From positions 1 to 64,000 of the forward strand of contig JAFXVS010000030.1 of NCBI GenBank assembly GCA_017534815.1: 64,000 nt of DNA, given 5' to 3'. Positions 44,176 through 52,843 of the stretch are shown in pieces. The DNA comes from Bacteroidaceae bacterium. GTDB lineage: Bacteria > Bacteroidota > Bacteroidia > Bacteroidales > Bacteroidaceae. The position numbers and the translations under genes were made by a program. The notes under the pieces are model-generated. The model had not been told where the DNA came from. It did not search any database and worked only from the letters and a program-made list of their open reading frames with translations. The stretch's first letter is position 1; each line of letters opens with the position of its first letter.

Positions 44176-45663
44176 ATGATAAATGACTACCTAAAGGACC
44201 TAATTTTGCATCATTTCGGTCTAAAACCGACACAAGATCAAGCAAAAGTCATCGATTCGCTCTGTGAGTTCATCCTTACACCCGACGCCGACTCCGTGTT
44301 CATCCTTCGTGGTTTTGCAGGAACGGGTAAAACGTCCCTTGTCAGCGCCTTGGTCAAGACGATGGAACAGCTTGACCACGAATGCGTGCTCATGGCTCCT
44401 ACAGGTCGTGCCGCCAAAGTCATTTCCCTCTATTCCGACCATCCTGCCTTCACTATCCATAAGCGCATTTATCGGCAGAAGTCCATCGACAAGGATAGCA
44501 TCTTCACCCTCAATTTCAATATGCGGCAGAATTTGCTCTTCATCTGCGACGAGGCTTCGATGATTGCCAACGACGAATACCTTTCTGGAAGTCTCTATGG
44601 AACAGGCCGCTTGCTCGACGATTTAGTCCATTTCGTCTATGGAGGTAAGGGGTGCCGGCTCATCCTAATGGGCGATACAGCCCAGCTTCCTCCCGTGGGT
44701 GACGAAGAGAGCCCTGCCCTCAGCGACGAATACATGGGTGGTTACGGCTTCAACGTCATCAGCCACACCCTCACAGAGGTGCTGCGACAAGCCGACTCCT
44801 CAGGCATCCTCTGGAACGCCACCCATCTGCGCACCCTCCTCGAAAACGAGGACATCTTCGACTTTCCAAAAATTCGCTTCGCAGGATTTCCTGGTGTCAA
44901 GAACATTCCAGGCAATGAACTCATTGAGACCCTCGAAGCGTGCTACAGCCGTGATGGCGAGGACGAGACCATCGTGGTGACTCGCAGCAACAAGCGAGCC
45001 AACGTCTACAACAACGGCATTCGTGCCCAAATCCTCTGGCGAGAAGAACCTCTGGAAAGTGGCGACATGCTCATGGTGGCGAAGAATAACTACTATTGGA
45101 CAGAAAAACTCTCCCTCGAACTCCTTGCCAATGCCCAAGCCGAAGGCAAGAAACCAGAGGAAGCAGAGCCCCTACCCTTCGACTTCATCGCTAACGGCGA
45201 CACAGCCATCGTCCGTCGGGTACGCAACGAGCGAAACTTCTATGGATTCACCTTCGCCGATGCAACTCTTGAGTACCCCGACTATGATGATTTCCAGATG
45301 GATGTCACCGTCTTGCTCGACACTCTTCAAGCCGAAGCTCCTGCCCTCACCAAGCAGCAACAGGACACATTATATAATAATATTATGGAGGACTATGCTG
45401 GCGACCCGACCCTCCGTTCCAAACAGGACAAGCTCAAGGCGCTGCGCCAGGACCCCTACTACAATGCCCTCCAAATCAAGTACGCCTACGCCGTCACCTG
45501 CCATAAGGCACAGGGCGGTCAGTGGACAAACGTCTTCATCGATCAGGGCTACATGACCGAAGAACTGCTCACCCCCGACTACTTTCGCTGGCTCTATACC
45601 GCCATGACCCGAGCCACCCAGCGCGTCTTTTTCGTCAACTGGCCCAAGGAGCAGATACAATAA
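44176..45663 (+). CDS. RecD-like ATP-dependent DNA helicase (UvrD_C_2 type)
   Basis: The 495-aa SF1 helicase has a Walker A motif in RGFAGTGKTSLVSAL (about 45-59) and Walker B in LLFICDEASMI. LILMGDTAQLPPVGDEE is motif III, and the C-terminal YAYAVTCHKAQGGQWTNVFI belongs to the UvrD_C_2 domain, with YTAMTRATQRVFFV as motif VI. It lacks the N-terminal domain of full RecD2. Such short RecD-like helicases are common in Bacteroidales and are presumed to work in repair. A hairpin terminator follows. Confidence 0.92.
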   Translation: MINDYLKDLILHHFGLKPTQDQAKVIDSLCEFILTPDADSVFILRGFAGTGKTSLVSALVKTMEQLDHECVLMAPTGRAAKVISLYSDHPAFTIHKRIYRQKSIDKDSIFTLNFNMRQNLLFICDEASMIANDEYLSGSLYGTGRLLDDLVHFVYGGKGCRLILMGDTAQLPPVGDEESPALSDEYMGGYGFNVISHTLTEVLRQADSSGILWNATHLRTLLENEDIFDFPKIRFAGFPGVKNIPGNELIETLEACYSRDGEDETIVVTRSNKRANVYNNGIRAQILWREEPLESGDMLMVAKNNYYWTEKLSLELLANAQAEGKKPEEAEPLPFDFIANGDTAIVRRVRNERNFYGFTFADATLEYPDYDDFQMDVTVLLDTLQAEAPALTKQQQDTLYNNIMEDYAGDPTLRSKQDKLKALRQDPYYNALQIKYAYAVTCHKAQGGQWTNVFIDQGYMTEELLTPDYFRWLYTAMTRATQRVFFVNWPKEQIQ

Positions 45664-45667
45664 AAAC

Positions 45668-45694
45668 GAGGTCTTCGTCGGTGACGAAAACCTC
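45668..45694 (+). terminator. Hairpin after the RecD-like helicase gene
   Basis: GAGGTCTTCGTC (45668-45679) and GACGAAAACCTC (45683-45694) pair at 11 of 12 positions around a 3-nt loop, five bases after the stop codon. The T run after it is weak (ATTTCCTTCTT). Confidence 0.5.
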
Positions 45695-45784
45695 ATTTCC
45701 TTCTTGTGTTCCTTCTTCGTTGAGAACAGAAAGTGATATAATGTTTTAGTTTAGTATGCTTGGTTGAGAATGCGGACTTAGGCA

Positions 45785-48760
45785 TTATCTCATGCCACCG
45801 AAACCGCCGCCGCCAAAGCCGCCGCCTCCGCCGAAGCCACCCATGCCACCGCCGAAGCCGCCCATGCCGCCTCCGAAGCCGCCACGTGAACCGCTGCCAC
45901 CGAAGATGTTCAGCTTGTAGATAACGTGGATCATGCCATAGGAATAAATGGCGTTGTAGCGAGAGTCACTCTGCTGGTATGCGCTAATCTGACGGCTGAT
46001 GTTGCTCTGCTTCTTCAGAATATCGTTCCACTGGAGGGTGACAGTCAGTGCGTTGCCCTTGAGGAAGGACATGCCCACCTGAGCGTTCCAAAGCAATTCG
46101 TTGGTGTTCATGTTAGCAGAGGAGAAACCGCGACGGCTGCTCTGGCTGATGTCTGTGGAGAAGGTAAGACCGCAGTCGAAGATGAGGTTCATGTCGGCAC
46201 CATAGCTGAAGGTCCAAGTCTCCATGTTACCAGTTGTCAAGACAGAGTTGCGAGAGTTGTTGTAGTTCAGGCTACCGTTGATACCAATCTCGAACCAGTC
46301 CTTGCGGAAGTCGAAACCAAGGTTCTCGTTCACACCGATGGTGTTGGTGTTTGACTTATCCTGGTCATACTGCTGTGGGTCAAGATAGCTGACCTGATGG
46401 TTGTAGTTGAAACCACTGAAGGTGTTCATGGTGAAGTAACCGTTTCTGTCGAGTGAAGTGTTATAACCGCCACCGATGTTACCGCTCCAGTTACCATTGA
46501 TATTCTCAGGCTTAGTGGTTCTTACACCTGTCTCCTCGTTATAGCTGGTACGGTTAGCCGTGCTGTTTCTGGTGAAGTTGATACCACCCCAAGCAAAGAT
46601 ACTCTGCTGATGAGCCATCGTGAAGGTGTTGAAGTTGAAGTTGATGTTGTGGGTGATGGAAGGCTTCAAGCCCGGGTTACCCTTCGTGATATTCAGCGGG
46701 TTCGAGTCATCCGTGATGTCCAACAGGTTGGTCATGCTTGGCTGTTGTGTACGAGCACGGTAGTTCAAACGCAGGTTAGTCTGCTGGGTGAAGTTATAAC
46801 GGAAGTCAATGCTTGGTGCAAAGTTGAACACGTTACGCGTGATGGTCGGGTACTTGGTGCCCATATACTTGTAGTCCAGCACACTGCGCTGTGGCAGGAG
46901 GTCGATACCTGCGCTGAAGTTATAGTAGTCCGAAATCTTGCGGAAGCTAAGGCTGATGGTGTGGTTGTAGTTCTTGTATTCAGAGAATTGGCTCTGCTTT
47001 CTGGCATCCTCATTCTCATCCTCGCCTAACAACTCGTGACCATTGTTGAGCAGGTAACCAATGGCACCGTCAACGTTGTAGCGGTAAGTGTTCAGTGCAA
47101 AAGCCAAATCATTATAGGCTTCAGCATCCATAGCGAATGCCTTACGGTCTGACTTGTTGTAGCTGAAGTCATATCTGTAAGAGAATTGCAGATAGGTTCT
47201 GTCGGCGATAGGCTCAGAATAAGTCAACTGTGCGCCATAAGACCTGTTTCTGCCAGGAGTCGTGTTGTAACGGTTATTAGTTGTGTTACCGCCAGTCTTC
47301 TTATACTCAATGTCAGCAGCTGAGAGTTGCTTGCTTTCAGAACTTCCGAAGTTACCTGTAGCACGCAGGGTGATGTTACGGCCGTAGTCGTTCAGACGAC
47401 GGTTGGCCTGCAATTCACCAGCCAAACGCTTGTTCTCGCTGTATGACTGAGAGCGGTTCACGTTCGTGTTGACGATGATGTCCATCAGACCGTCCACATC
47501 CACTCCGTTGATAGCATCTGCCAATGGATCGTCACTCAATTTGTTAGGATCGTCGCTGAAGTTAGCAGACTCGCTGTCGTTGTACCCTCTGTTCTTGCTA
47601 TAGGTTCCAGAAGGACGGAAGATGATGTTGGTCAGTGAGTCAGGAGTCCACTCCATACGGAACTGACCGTTCCAGTTGTGGCCGCTGCTAGTGTTGATGC
47701 TGGCGCTGTTGCTGAATGCACCTCGTGAGGTGACGAAGCTCTGAGTGGATGACCAGTTACGGGTATCATTACCATTATAATTGTAACGAATGCTACCACC
47801 CAATTCGAGATTCTTGGCCTCTGTGGCAAAGTTTGCACCGATGTTCTTCATATTGCGAAGACCACCGCCGCCACCGCCACCCATGTTGGCGAAACGGCCA
47901 CCGCCACCACCGAAGCCCATACCACCAGTGTTGTTGGCACCACCAGTCAGGGTGTACTGGTTGCTGTTGTTGAAGCGGTTAAGGGTGAAACGTTCAGACC
48001 AACGGCCTGCTGTACCAACGGCATTGTCAATGTTTCCGAACCAACCGTTGTTCATACCTTTCTTCACGGTCAGGTCGAGCACAGTTTCATCATTGCCATC
48101 ATCGATATTTGTCACACGAGCAAAGTCGCTCTTACGGTCGTATGTCTTGATCTTGTCAATCATGTTGGTCGGGATGTTCTTCATGGCCATGCTGGCGTCA
48201 TCGAAGAAGAATTCCTTACCATCCACAAGAATCTTGGACACCTTCTTACCATTGATGGTCACGCCACCGTTTTCATCCACCTGTGCACCTGGAAGTTTCT
48301 TCACAAGGTCTTCCAGCACGGAACCTTCTGGCACACGGTAGGCATCAGCGTTATATATGAGTGAATCGCCGCTTACCTGCACTTTTGCGACATTGGCCGT
48401 AACCGTCACATCCTTCATCAACTTGGAGTCGGGCGAAATGTGCAGATAACCAACATTGACGTTCTTGTCCTTCTTGTTGGTCAAATCCAACGGAAGCACC
48501 TTCGTCTGAAAACCTACATAGGTAATCTTCAAAGCATACTTGCCTGCCTTCACATTTTTAATGTTGAAACTACCATCAAAACCCGTAGCGGCACCTGCAA
48601 CCATGCTACTGTCGGGCAGGTTGAGGATACGAACTGTGGCAGAGATGACAACTTCGTTTGTTTCGTCTTCGAGAATCGTTCCCGAAACATTAAATTTGGA
48701 CTGAGCCATTGCGCTGAGTCCCACAAAAGTGAGAAACAATGCGAGGAGTGATTTCTTCAT
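45785..48760 (-). CDS. TonB-dependent-receptor-like outer-membrane protein
   Basis: The 991-aa product has a signal peptide (cut after AMA) and a carboxypeptidase-regulatory-like domain (about 22-110, FNVSGTILEDETNEVVISAT in part: VSGTILEDETNEV). A plug-like domain follows (GGVTINGKKVSKILVDGKEF), then a large beta-barrel of the OMP_b-brl_3 kind. There is no SusD partner, so it is not a classical SusC pair. Two glycine-rich runs stand out: GGMGFGGGGGRFANMGGGG (about 270-295), and the last 30 residues, made of GGFGGGMGGFGGG-type repeats. Such a tail replaces the usual terminal aromatic strand. Confidence 0.85.
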   Translation of the reverse strand: MKKSLLALFLTFVGLSAMAQSKFNVSGTILEDETNEVVISATVRILNLPDSSMVAGAATGFDGSFNIKNVKAGKYALKITYVGFQTKVLPLDLTNKKDKNVNVGYLHISPDSKLMKDVTVTANVAKVQVSGDSLIYNADAYRVPEGSVLEDLVKKLPGAQVDENGGVTINGKKVSKILVDGKEFFFDDASMAMKNIPTNMIDKIKTYDRKSDFARVTNIDDGNDETVLDLTVKKGMNNGWFGNIDNAVGTAGRWSERFTLNRFNNSNQYTLTGGANNTGGMGFGGGGGRFANMGGGGGGGLRNMKNIGANFATEAKNLELGGSIRYNYNGNDTRNWSSTQSFVTSRGAFSNSASINTSSGHNWNGQFRMEWTPDSLTNIIFRPSGTYSKNRGYNDSESANFSDDPNKLSDDPLADAINGVDVDGLMDIIVNTNVNRSQSYSENKRLAGELQANRRLNDYGRNITLRATGNFGSSESKQLSAADIEYKKTGGNTTNNRYNTTPGRNRSYGAQLTYSEPIADRTYLQFSYRYDFSYNKSDRKAFAMDAEAYNDLAFALNTYRYNVDGAIGYLLNNGHELLGEDENEDARKQSQFSEYKNYNHTISLSFRKISDYYNFSAGIDLLPQRSVLDYKYMGTKYPTITRNVFNFAPSIDFRYNFTQQTNLRLNYRARTQQPSMTNLLDITDDSNPLNITKGNPGLKPSITHNINFNFNTFTMAHQQSIFAWGGINFTRNSTANRTSYNEETGVRTTKPENINGNWSGNIGGGYNTSLDRNGYFTMNTFSGFNYNHQVSYLDPQQYDQDKSNTNTIGVNENLGFDFRKDWFEIGINGSLNYNNSRNSVLTTGNMETWTFSYGADMNLIFDCGLTFSTDISQSSRRGFSSANMNTNELLWNAQVGMSFLKGNALTVTLQWNDILKKQSNISRQISAYQQSDSRYNAIYSYGMIHVIYKLNIFGGSGSRGGFGGGMGGFGGGMGGFGGGGGFGGGGFGGMR

Positions 48761-48863
48761 ATTGAGAGATGTATTGATTAATTTTTCTTCGGTAATGTAA
48801 CCAAATTGACTATAAAGGAAAGAAAAGGTTTAACGGGATAGTAAAAAATTGAGTTTTTATGTG

Positions 48864-48871
48864 TAATTTTG
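48864..48871 (+). promoter_or_regulatory. Possible -7 box of the MORN-menA unit
   Basis: TAATTTTGCAG matches TAnnTTTG, about 40 nt before the ATG at 48912. No clear -33 box. Confidence 0.4.
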
Positions 48872-48911
48872 CAGCGGTTTTCTATTGGCAATTTGTAAAT
48901 CCAAGTCATAT

Positions 48912-49541
48912 ATGAGAAAAATCATCTCTCTCTACATCCTCCTCCAATGCATCTTCATGCTCCCCGCCCGTGCACAATTCGGGCGCCTCGAGAAGTACCC
49001 CAACATACCCAGCCAGTACGATGCTGCATTTGTTGACTATGTCAAAGATTTTGCCAGCGGTGTCGCCAAGTCATCCTACGGACAGTACTTCGGACAAATC
49101 ACCAAAGAGCGCAATGTCTATGGTTTCGGAGCCTACTACACCGACAGCGACGGCGTCATCTACGGGCAGTACCGCCTCGGGAACTTCCTTTTTGGCATCA
49201 AGATGGGCACCCAAGTGGCCAAAGTCGGCACCAACGATCACTACATCTGCTACGACCTCACCACCGGCGACCCGCTCTACATCATGAAGGACGGCGACAA
49301 GTACGCCCTGCCTGCAGACTATGAGAAGACCTACCGGTTTGAGTCACTCACCTATGAGAACGGTGACCAGTATGTCGGCGAGACTGTCAACGGCAAGCGT
49401 GAAGGTGTTGGCATCTACTATTATAATAATGGTAATTATTATTATGGCCGCTACAAGGACAACGATCGTCGCGGTTTCGGTGCCATGTTTTACACCAATA
49501 ACACCCTCACCATCCAATACTGGAAAGGAGAAGATGAATAA
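48912..49541 (+). CDS. Secreted MORN-repeat protein
   Basis: The 209-aa product has a signal peptide (cut after ARA). It carries glycine/tyrosine-rich MORN-like units: VYGFGAYYTDSDGVIYGQYR, then YENGDQYVGETVNGKREGVG and YYYNNGNYYYGRYKDNDRRG. MORN repeats often mediate protein or lipid contacts. The nine codons upstream of the ATG at 48912 are in frame but would spoil the signal peptide. Its last eight bases overlap the menA start, so translation may be coupled. Confidence 0.85.
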   Translation: MRKIISLYILLQCIFMLPARAQFGRLEKYPNIPSQYDAAFVDYVKDFASGVAKSSYGQYFGQITKERNVYGFGAYYTDSDGVIYGQYRLGNFLFGIKMGTQVAKVGTNDHYICYDLTTGDPLYIMKDGDKYALPADYEKTYRFESLTYENGDQYVGETVNGKREGVGIYYYNNGNYYYGRYKDNDRRGFGAMFYTNNTLTIQYWKGEDE

Positions 49542-50499
49542 AACAAACTCCCTCCGCGCATGGTTCCTTGCCGCACGACCCAAAACTCTGACTGGTGCCA
49601 TCGCTCCGGTCCTCGTCGGTGGAGCCTTCGCCATTCGCCAAATTCTCATCGATGACTCTCCGCTCGCAACGCTCAACGCTCACCTCATTCCTCTGTCCCT
49701 TTGCCTTCTTTTTGCTGTCCTGATGCAGATTGACGCCAACCTCATCAACGACTATTTTGACTTTTGCAAAGGTACAGACCGAGCCGACCGTCTCGGTCCC
49801 GAACGAGCCTGTGCTCAAGGATGGATCACTCCACGAGCTATGCGCTGGGGCATCGCAGTCATGACAGTCCTCTCCTGCCTTGTCGGACTTGCCATTCTAC
49901 TAATCCACATGCAATGGGAACTCATCCTTGTCGGTCTCTTCTGCGTCATCTTCTGCTTCCTCTACACCACTCACCTCTCCTACCTCGGTTGGGGCGACCT
50001 TCTCGTCATCCTCTTCTTCGGCCTCATCCCTGTCATCTTTACACACTATGTGATGACCGCAGATATAAACATGAGCATTGACTCAAGCTCAAAACTTTTA
50101 ACTCTACACCCTCAACTCTCCATCTTCCTCGCAGCCTTCGCCATGGGGCTTGCCACTGACAACCTTCTCATGGTGAATAACTACCGTGACCGTCATCAGG
50201 ACAAAGTCAGCGGCAAGCGTACCATCATTGTCCGCATCATGGCAGCAAAAGGTCAAATGGTTGGTGAGCGCATTTCCCGTGCCATCTATCTCTGGCTCGG
50301 CATCATCGCCACACTTCTCGGAATCCTCTCCGTTCATTCCTTCTCCTCCCTTCTTCTTCTCCCCTACCTCCTTCTCCACATCCATGCCTACCGCCAGATG
50401 CGCACCCTTGATGGTCGCGACCTCAACCGCATCCTCGGTCAAACTGCTCGCAACATCTTCCTCTTCGGTTTTCTCCTCGCTATCAGCGTGCTCATTTAA
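49534..50499 (+). CDS. menA: 1,4-dihydroxy-2-naphthoate polyprenyltransferase
   Basis: The 321-aa product is a UbiA-family membrane enzyme that prenylates DHNA in menaquinone synthesis. The first Asp-rich motif is DANLINDYFDFCKGTDRADR and the second is NLLMVNNYRDRHQDKVSGKR. About eight membrane helices are visible. The start ATG at 49534 follows AAAGGAG and overlaps the MORN gene; the open frame further upstream shadows that gene. Two in-frame heptamer repeat tracts (49663-49690 and 50083-50124) encode ATLNAHL and SKLLTLHPQLS in loops between helices. Confidence 0.94.
   Translation: MNKTNSLRAWFLAARPKTLTGAIAPVLVGGAFAIRQILIDDSPLATLNAHLIPLSLCLLFAVLMQIDANLINDYFDFCKGTDRADRLGPERACAQGWITPRAMRWGIAVMTVLSCLVGLAILLIHMQWELILVGLFCVIFCFLYTTHLSYLGWGDLLVILFFGLIPVIFTHYVMTADINMSIDSSSKLLTLHPQLSIFLAAFAMGLATDNLLMVNNYRDRHQDKVSGKRTIIVRIMAAKGQMVGERISRAIYLWLGIIATLLGILSVHSFSSLLLLPYLLLHIHAYRQMRTLDGRDLNRILGQTARNIFLFGFLLAISVLI
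50083..50124 (+). repeat. In-frame heptamer repeat inside menA
   Basis: Six 7-nt units in register (TCAAGCT, CAAAACT, TTTAACT, CTACACC, CTCAACT, CTCCATC) lie in the coding sequence. A second, shorter tract is at 49663-49690 (CTCGCAA, CGCTCAA, CGCTCAC, CTCATTC). Confidence 0.55.
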
Positions 50500-50503
50500 T
50501 ACA

Positions 50504-50535
50504 CAACATCTTCCAAGGGGTCTTGGAAGATGTTG
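50504..50535. terminator. Bidirectional terminator between menA and fucP
   Basis: A perfect 13-bp stem (CAACATCTTCCAA / TTGGAAGATGTTG) with a 6-nt loop lies between the convergent genes menA (plus) and fucP (minus). No strong T run, but the placement fits termination from both sides. Confidence 0.6.
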
Positions 50536-50572
50536 CGCAAATATTGTCATCTAAGGTGAGCATTTTTTATCA

Positions 50573-51874
50573 TCAACCTCTCTTTATGTAAGCTCGCCAG
50601 CCATAGACGATAATGATGAGGAAGCAGGCGAGAGGGAGGATAAAGGACATGTTGACGGCGGGTTGTCCCCAGATAGTGCCTTGGTCAATCATCAATCCCT
50701 GAAGCGGTGGCATGAGTGCGCCACCCACGATGGCCATGACGAGGAAGGCTGCACCGAGGTGGGTGTCCTTTGTGTCCACGTTCTCGAGAGCAATGCCATA
50801 TATTGATGGGAACATAATGGACATGAAGAGGCTGATGCAGACAAGGCTGTAGAGTCCCCACATTCCTTCAATGCAGATAGCGCCAAGAGTACAGATAGAT
50901 GCACCGACACCGAAGATGGTCAACAGCTTACGAGTGTTGACGTAACGCATGATGAAAGTGCCGAGAAAACGTCCGCCAAGATTGAGCGACATGGCAGCGA
51001 TATTGTACATCTGTGCCGTAGCCTTGTTAATGCCAAGATGGTCTGCGTACTGAATAATGAAAGTCCATACCATGATCTGAGCAGCAACATAACATACTTG
51101 AGCAAAAACACCCTCACGATAAATCGTGTTATGCCAGAGGTTGTGCATGGTCTGTCCAAGTGTGTGGGTCTGGCCTGCGGCTTTCTGCTCCTCACTCTCC
51201 GTCTTCGGCATCTTGGTGATGGCGATAATGACGAGCACAGCCACAACAACAAGTCCGATGGCCACGTATGGATTGCGGATGACGGCAAGGTCATGCAGTC
51301 GGATTTCGGCCTTCTCAGCCTCGGAAAGGAGTGGGAAGATAATCTGGCCTGCGGCATCGCGCCTGTCTGACAAAAGATGAGGCAGCACAATGAACGATGC
51401 CACCGCCATACCGCTAAGCGAACCTACGGGATTGAATGCCTGTGCCAGGTTCAATCGGCGGGTCGATGTTTCCTTGTCGCCAAGAGAAAGGATGAACGGA
51501 TTGGCGGTTGTCTCGAGGAAAGCCAATCCAAAGGTAAGGATATAGAGCGAGATGCAGAAGAAGGAGAATTCCTGCCATTCTGCCGCAGGAATGAACAGGA
51601 AGGCACCGATAGCATAGAGCGTCAATCCGAGCAGGATGCCACTCTTGTAGGAATATTTGCGTATGAACAAAGCGGCAGGAATCGCCATTGTAGCATAACC
51701 TCCGTAGAAGGCGAACTGAATGAGCGAGGCCTTCGCCGCTGAAAGTTCCATGACGGTCTGGAATGCCGCCACCATAGGGTTGGTAATGTCGTTGGCGAAC
51801 CCCCAAAGGGCGAACAGCGACGTGATGAGGATGAATGTGAAGAGGTATTTCTTCGAAACTAAAGGCTTTTTCAT
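50573..51874 (-). CDS. fucP: L-fucose:H+ symporter FucP-type permease
   Basis: The 433-aa MFS permease has 12 membrane helices. The N-terminus (FALWGFANDITNPMVAAF), the segment LETTANPFILSLGD and AQAFNPVGSLSGM match the FucP/GluP branch, which carries fucose and other hexoses. The FucP transport residues Asp and Glu in the first and fourth helices appear to be present (ND in FANDIT; LE in LAFLETTANP). It lies downstream of an aldo/keto reductase and an amidohydrolase on the same strand, which supports fucose as the substrate. Confidence 0.87.
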   Translation of the reverse strand: MKKPLVSKKYLFTFILITSLFALWGFANDITNPMVAAFQTVMELSAAKASLIQFAFYGGYATMAIPAALFIRKYSYKSGILLGLTLYAIGAFLFIPAAEWQEFSFFCISLYILTFGLAFLETTANPFILSLGDKETSTRRLNLAQAFNPVGSLSGMAVASFIVLPHLLSDRRDAAGQIIFPLLSEAEKAEIRLHDLAVIRNPYVAIGLVVVAVLVIIAITKMPKTESEEQKAAGQTHTLGQTMHNLWHNTIYREGVFAQVCYVAAQIMVWTFIIQYADHLGINKATAQMYNIAAMSLNLGGRFLGTFIMRYVNTRKLLTIFGVGASICTLGAICIEGMWGLYSLVCISLFMSIMFPSIYGIALENVDTKDTHLGAAFLVMAIVGGALMPPLQGLMIDQGTIWGQPAVNMSFILPLACFLIIIVYGWRAYIKRG

Positions 51875-51903
51875 TGTTAGGATTGTTATTTGAAAATGAA
51901 AGT

Positions 51904-51922
51904 CGCCCAGCGCATGGGCTGG
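51904..51922 (-). repeat. Stop-flush palindrome, copy B
   Basis: CGCCCAGCGCATGGGCTGG on the plus strand directly abuts the stop codon (51923-51925) of the amidohydrolase gene and precedes fucP by 29 bases. It differs from copies A and C by one base in the loop (R position). Confidence 0.7.
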
Positions 51923-52807
51923 TTATTCTGACATGTTTTTGATATAGGGTAATTCTGGCAAGTTTTTGAATCGGTAGAAGCAGTGAGCGTTCTGTCCGAG
52001 GAAAAGTGTCTTCTCCTCATCCGTCAGTTCGGCAGACTTCGTGATAAAATCGTACGACATTTTGTAAGTAATAGCGGTGATGGTACGAGGGTAATCGCTT
52101 CCCCACATCAGCCTGTCCATACCCACCCATTCGGCTGCCTCCTTAATACTTCGGATGGCAGATGGATAAGGGTAGAACTCTGAGTTATAGAGCCAAGTGA
52201 TGCCACCCGACTCCACCATGACGTTCTTACCAGCTCGTGCCAGCAACACTTGACTCTTGAATGCTGGTGTCGTGACCATGCCGAAATGTCCGATGGCCAC
52301 TCGCAAAGCTGGACACTCTTCTATCACTTCACGCATCTCGCCTATCTGATGCTCGTCTTCTCCTAAGCACATCGACAGCACCATATCCTTTCCCTCCATA
52401 TATTTAAATATAGGTATAAGACCAAGGAGTGATTCCTTCATCCTATGACCAGGAAAGGCGATGCCCTTCAGCCCTGCCTCACACACGGCCTTTGCTTCGT
52501 CGAGAGACCAAGCCATGCCCATGCAGAAAAAGCGGTCTGGATAAGTATTTTGTACTTCGGTCAGATATTCGTTTTGATTGCCATCGATGACTTCCTGCAC
52601 GACTACAGCTCCACCCACTTGGGCATAGTCCATGTTCGACAAGAAGACCTCTGCAGAGTTCACACCATCAATCAACCAAGGGGGCAACATTTGCACCTCC
52701 TCATCCATGAAAATGCTCCTACCGTTCTTCAGCGACAGGATTCTCTTTCCGTCCACCCATGTGTCTTGCTTCTTCCACAGGTGGGAATGTGAATCAATGA
52801 TTGTCAT
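51923..52807 (-). CDS. Amidohydrolase-family protein, likely sugar lactonase
   Basis: The 294-aa product has a TIM-barrel metal-dependent hydrolase pattern of the amidohydrolase_2/COG3618 kind: IIDSHSHLWKKQDTWVDGKR at the start, VAIGHFGMV in the middle and RLMWGSDYPRTIT near the end. COG3618 members include L-fucono-1,5-lactone hydrolases. It sits between an aldo/keto reductase (lactone-forming step) and a fucose-type permease, so L-fuconolactonase is the best guess. A 19-nt palindrome follows its stop codon. Confidence 0.8.
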   Translation of the reverse strand: MTIIDSHSHLWKKQDTWVDGKRILSLKNGRSIFMDEEVQMLPPWLIDGVNSAEVFLSNMDYAQVGGAVVVQEVIDGNQNEYLTEVQNTYPDRFFCMGMAWSLDEAKAVCEAGLKGIAFPGHRMKESLLGLIPIFKYMEGKDMVLSMCLGEDEHQIGEMREVIEECPALRVAIGHFGMVTTPAFKSQVLLARAGKNVMVESGGITWLYNSEFYPYPSAIRSIKEAAEWVGMDRLMWGSDYPRTITAITYKMSYDFITKSAELTDEEKTLFLGQNAHCFYRFKNLPELPYIKNMSE

Positions 52808-52824
52808 ATTGTTGAGAAATAAGA

Positions 52825-52843
52825 CGCCCAGCGCGTGGGCTGG
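52825..52843 (-). repeat. Stop-flush palindrome, copy C
   Basis: CGCCCAGCGCGTGGGCTGG (plus strand), identical to copy A, directly abuts the stop codon (52844-52846) of the aldo/keto reductase gene and lies 17 bases before the amidohydrolase start. Confidence 0.7.

Noticed and set aside
45785..48760. A polysaccharide utilisation locus with a SusC/SusD pair
   Set aside because: The large outer-membrane protein has no SusD-like gene on either side and is next to a helicase and a MORN protein. The glycoside hydrolases in the window are each apart from it.
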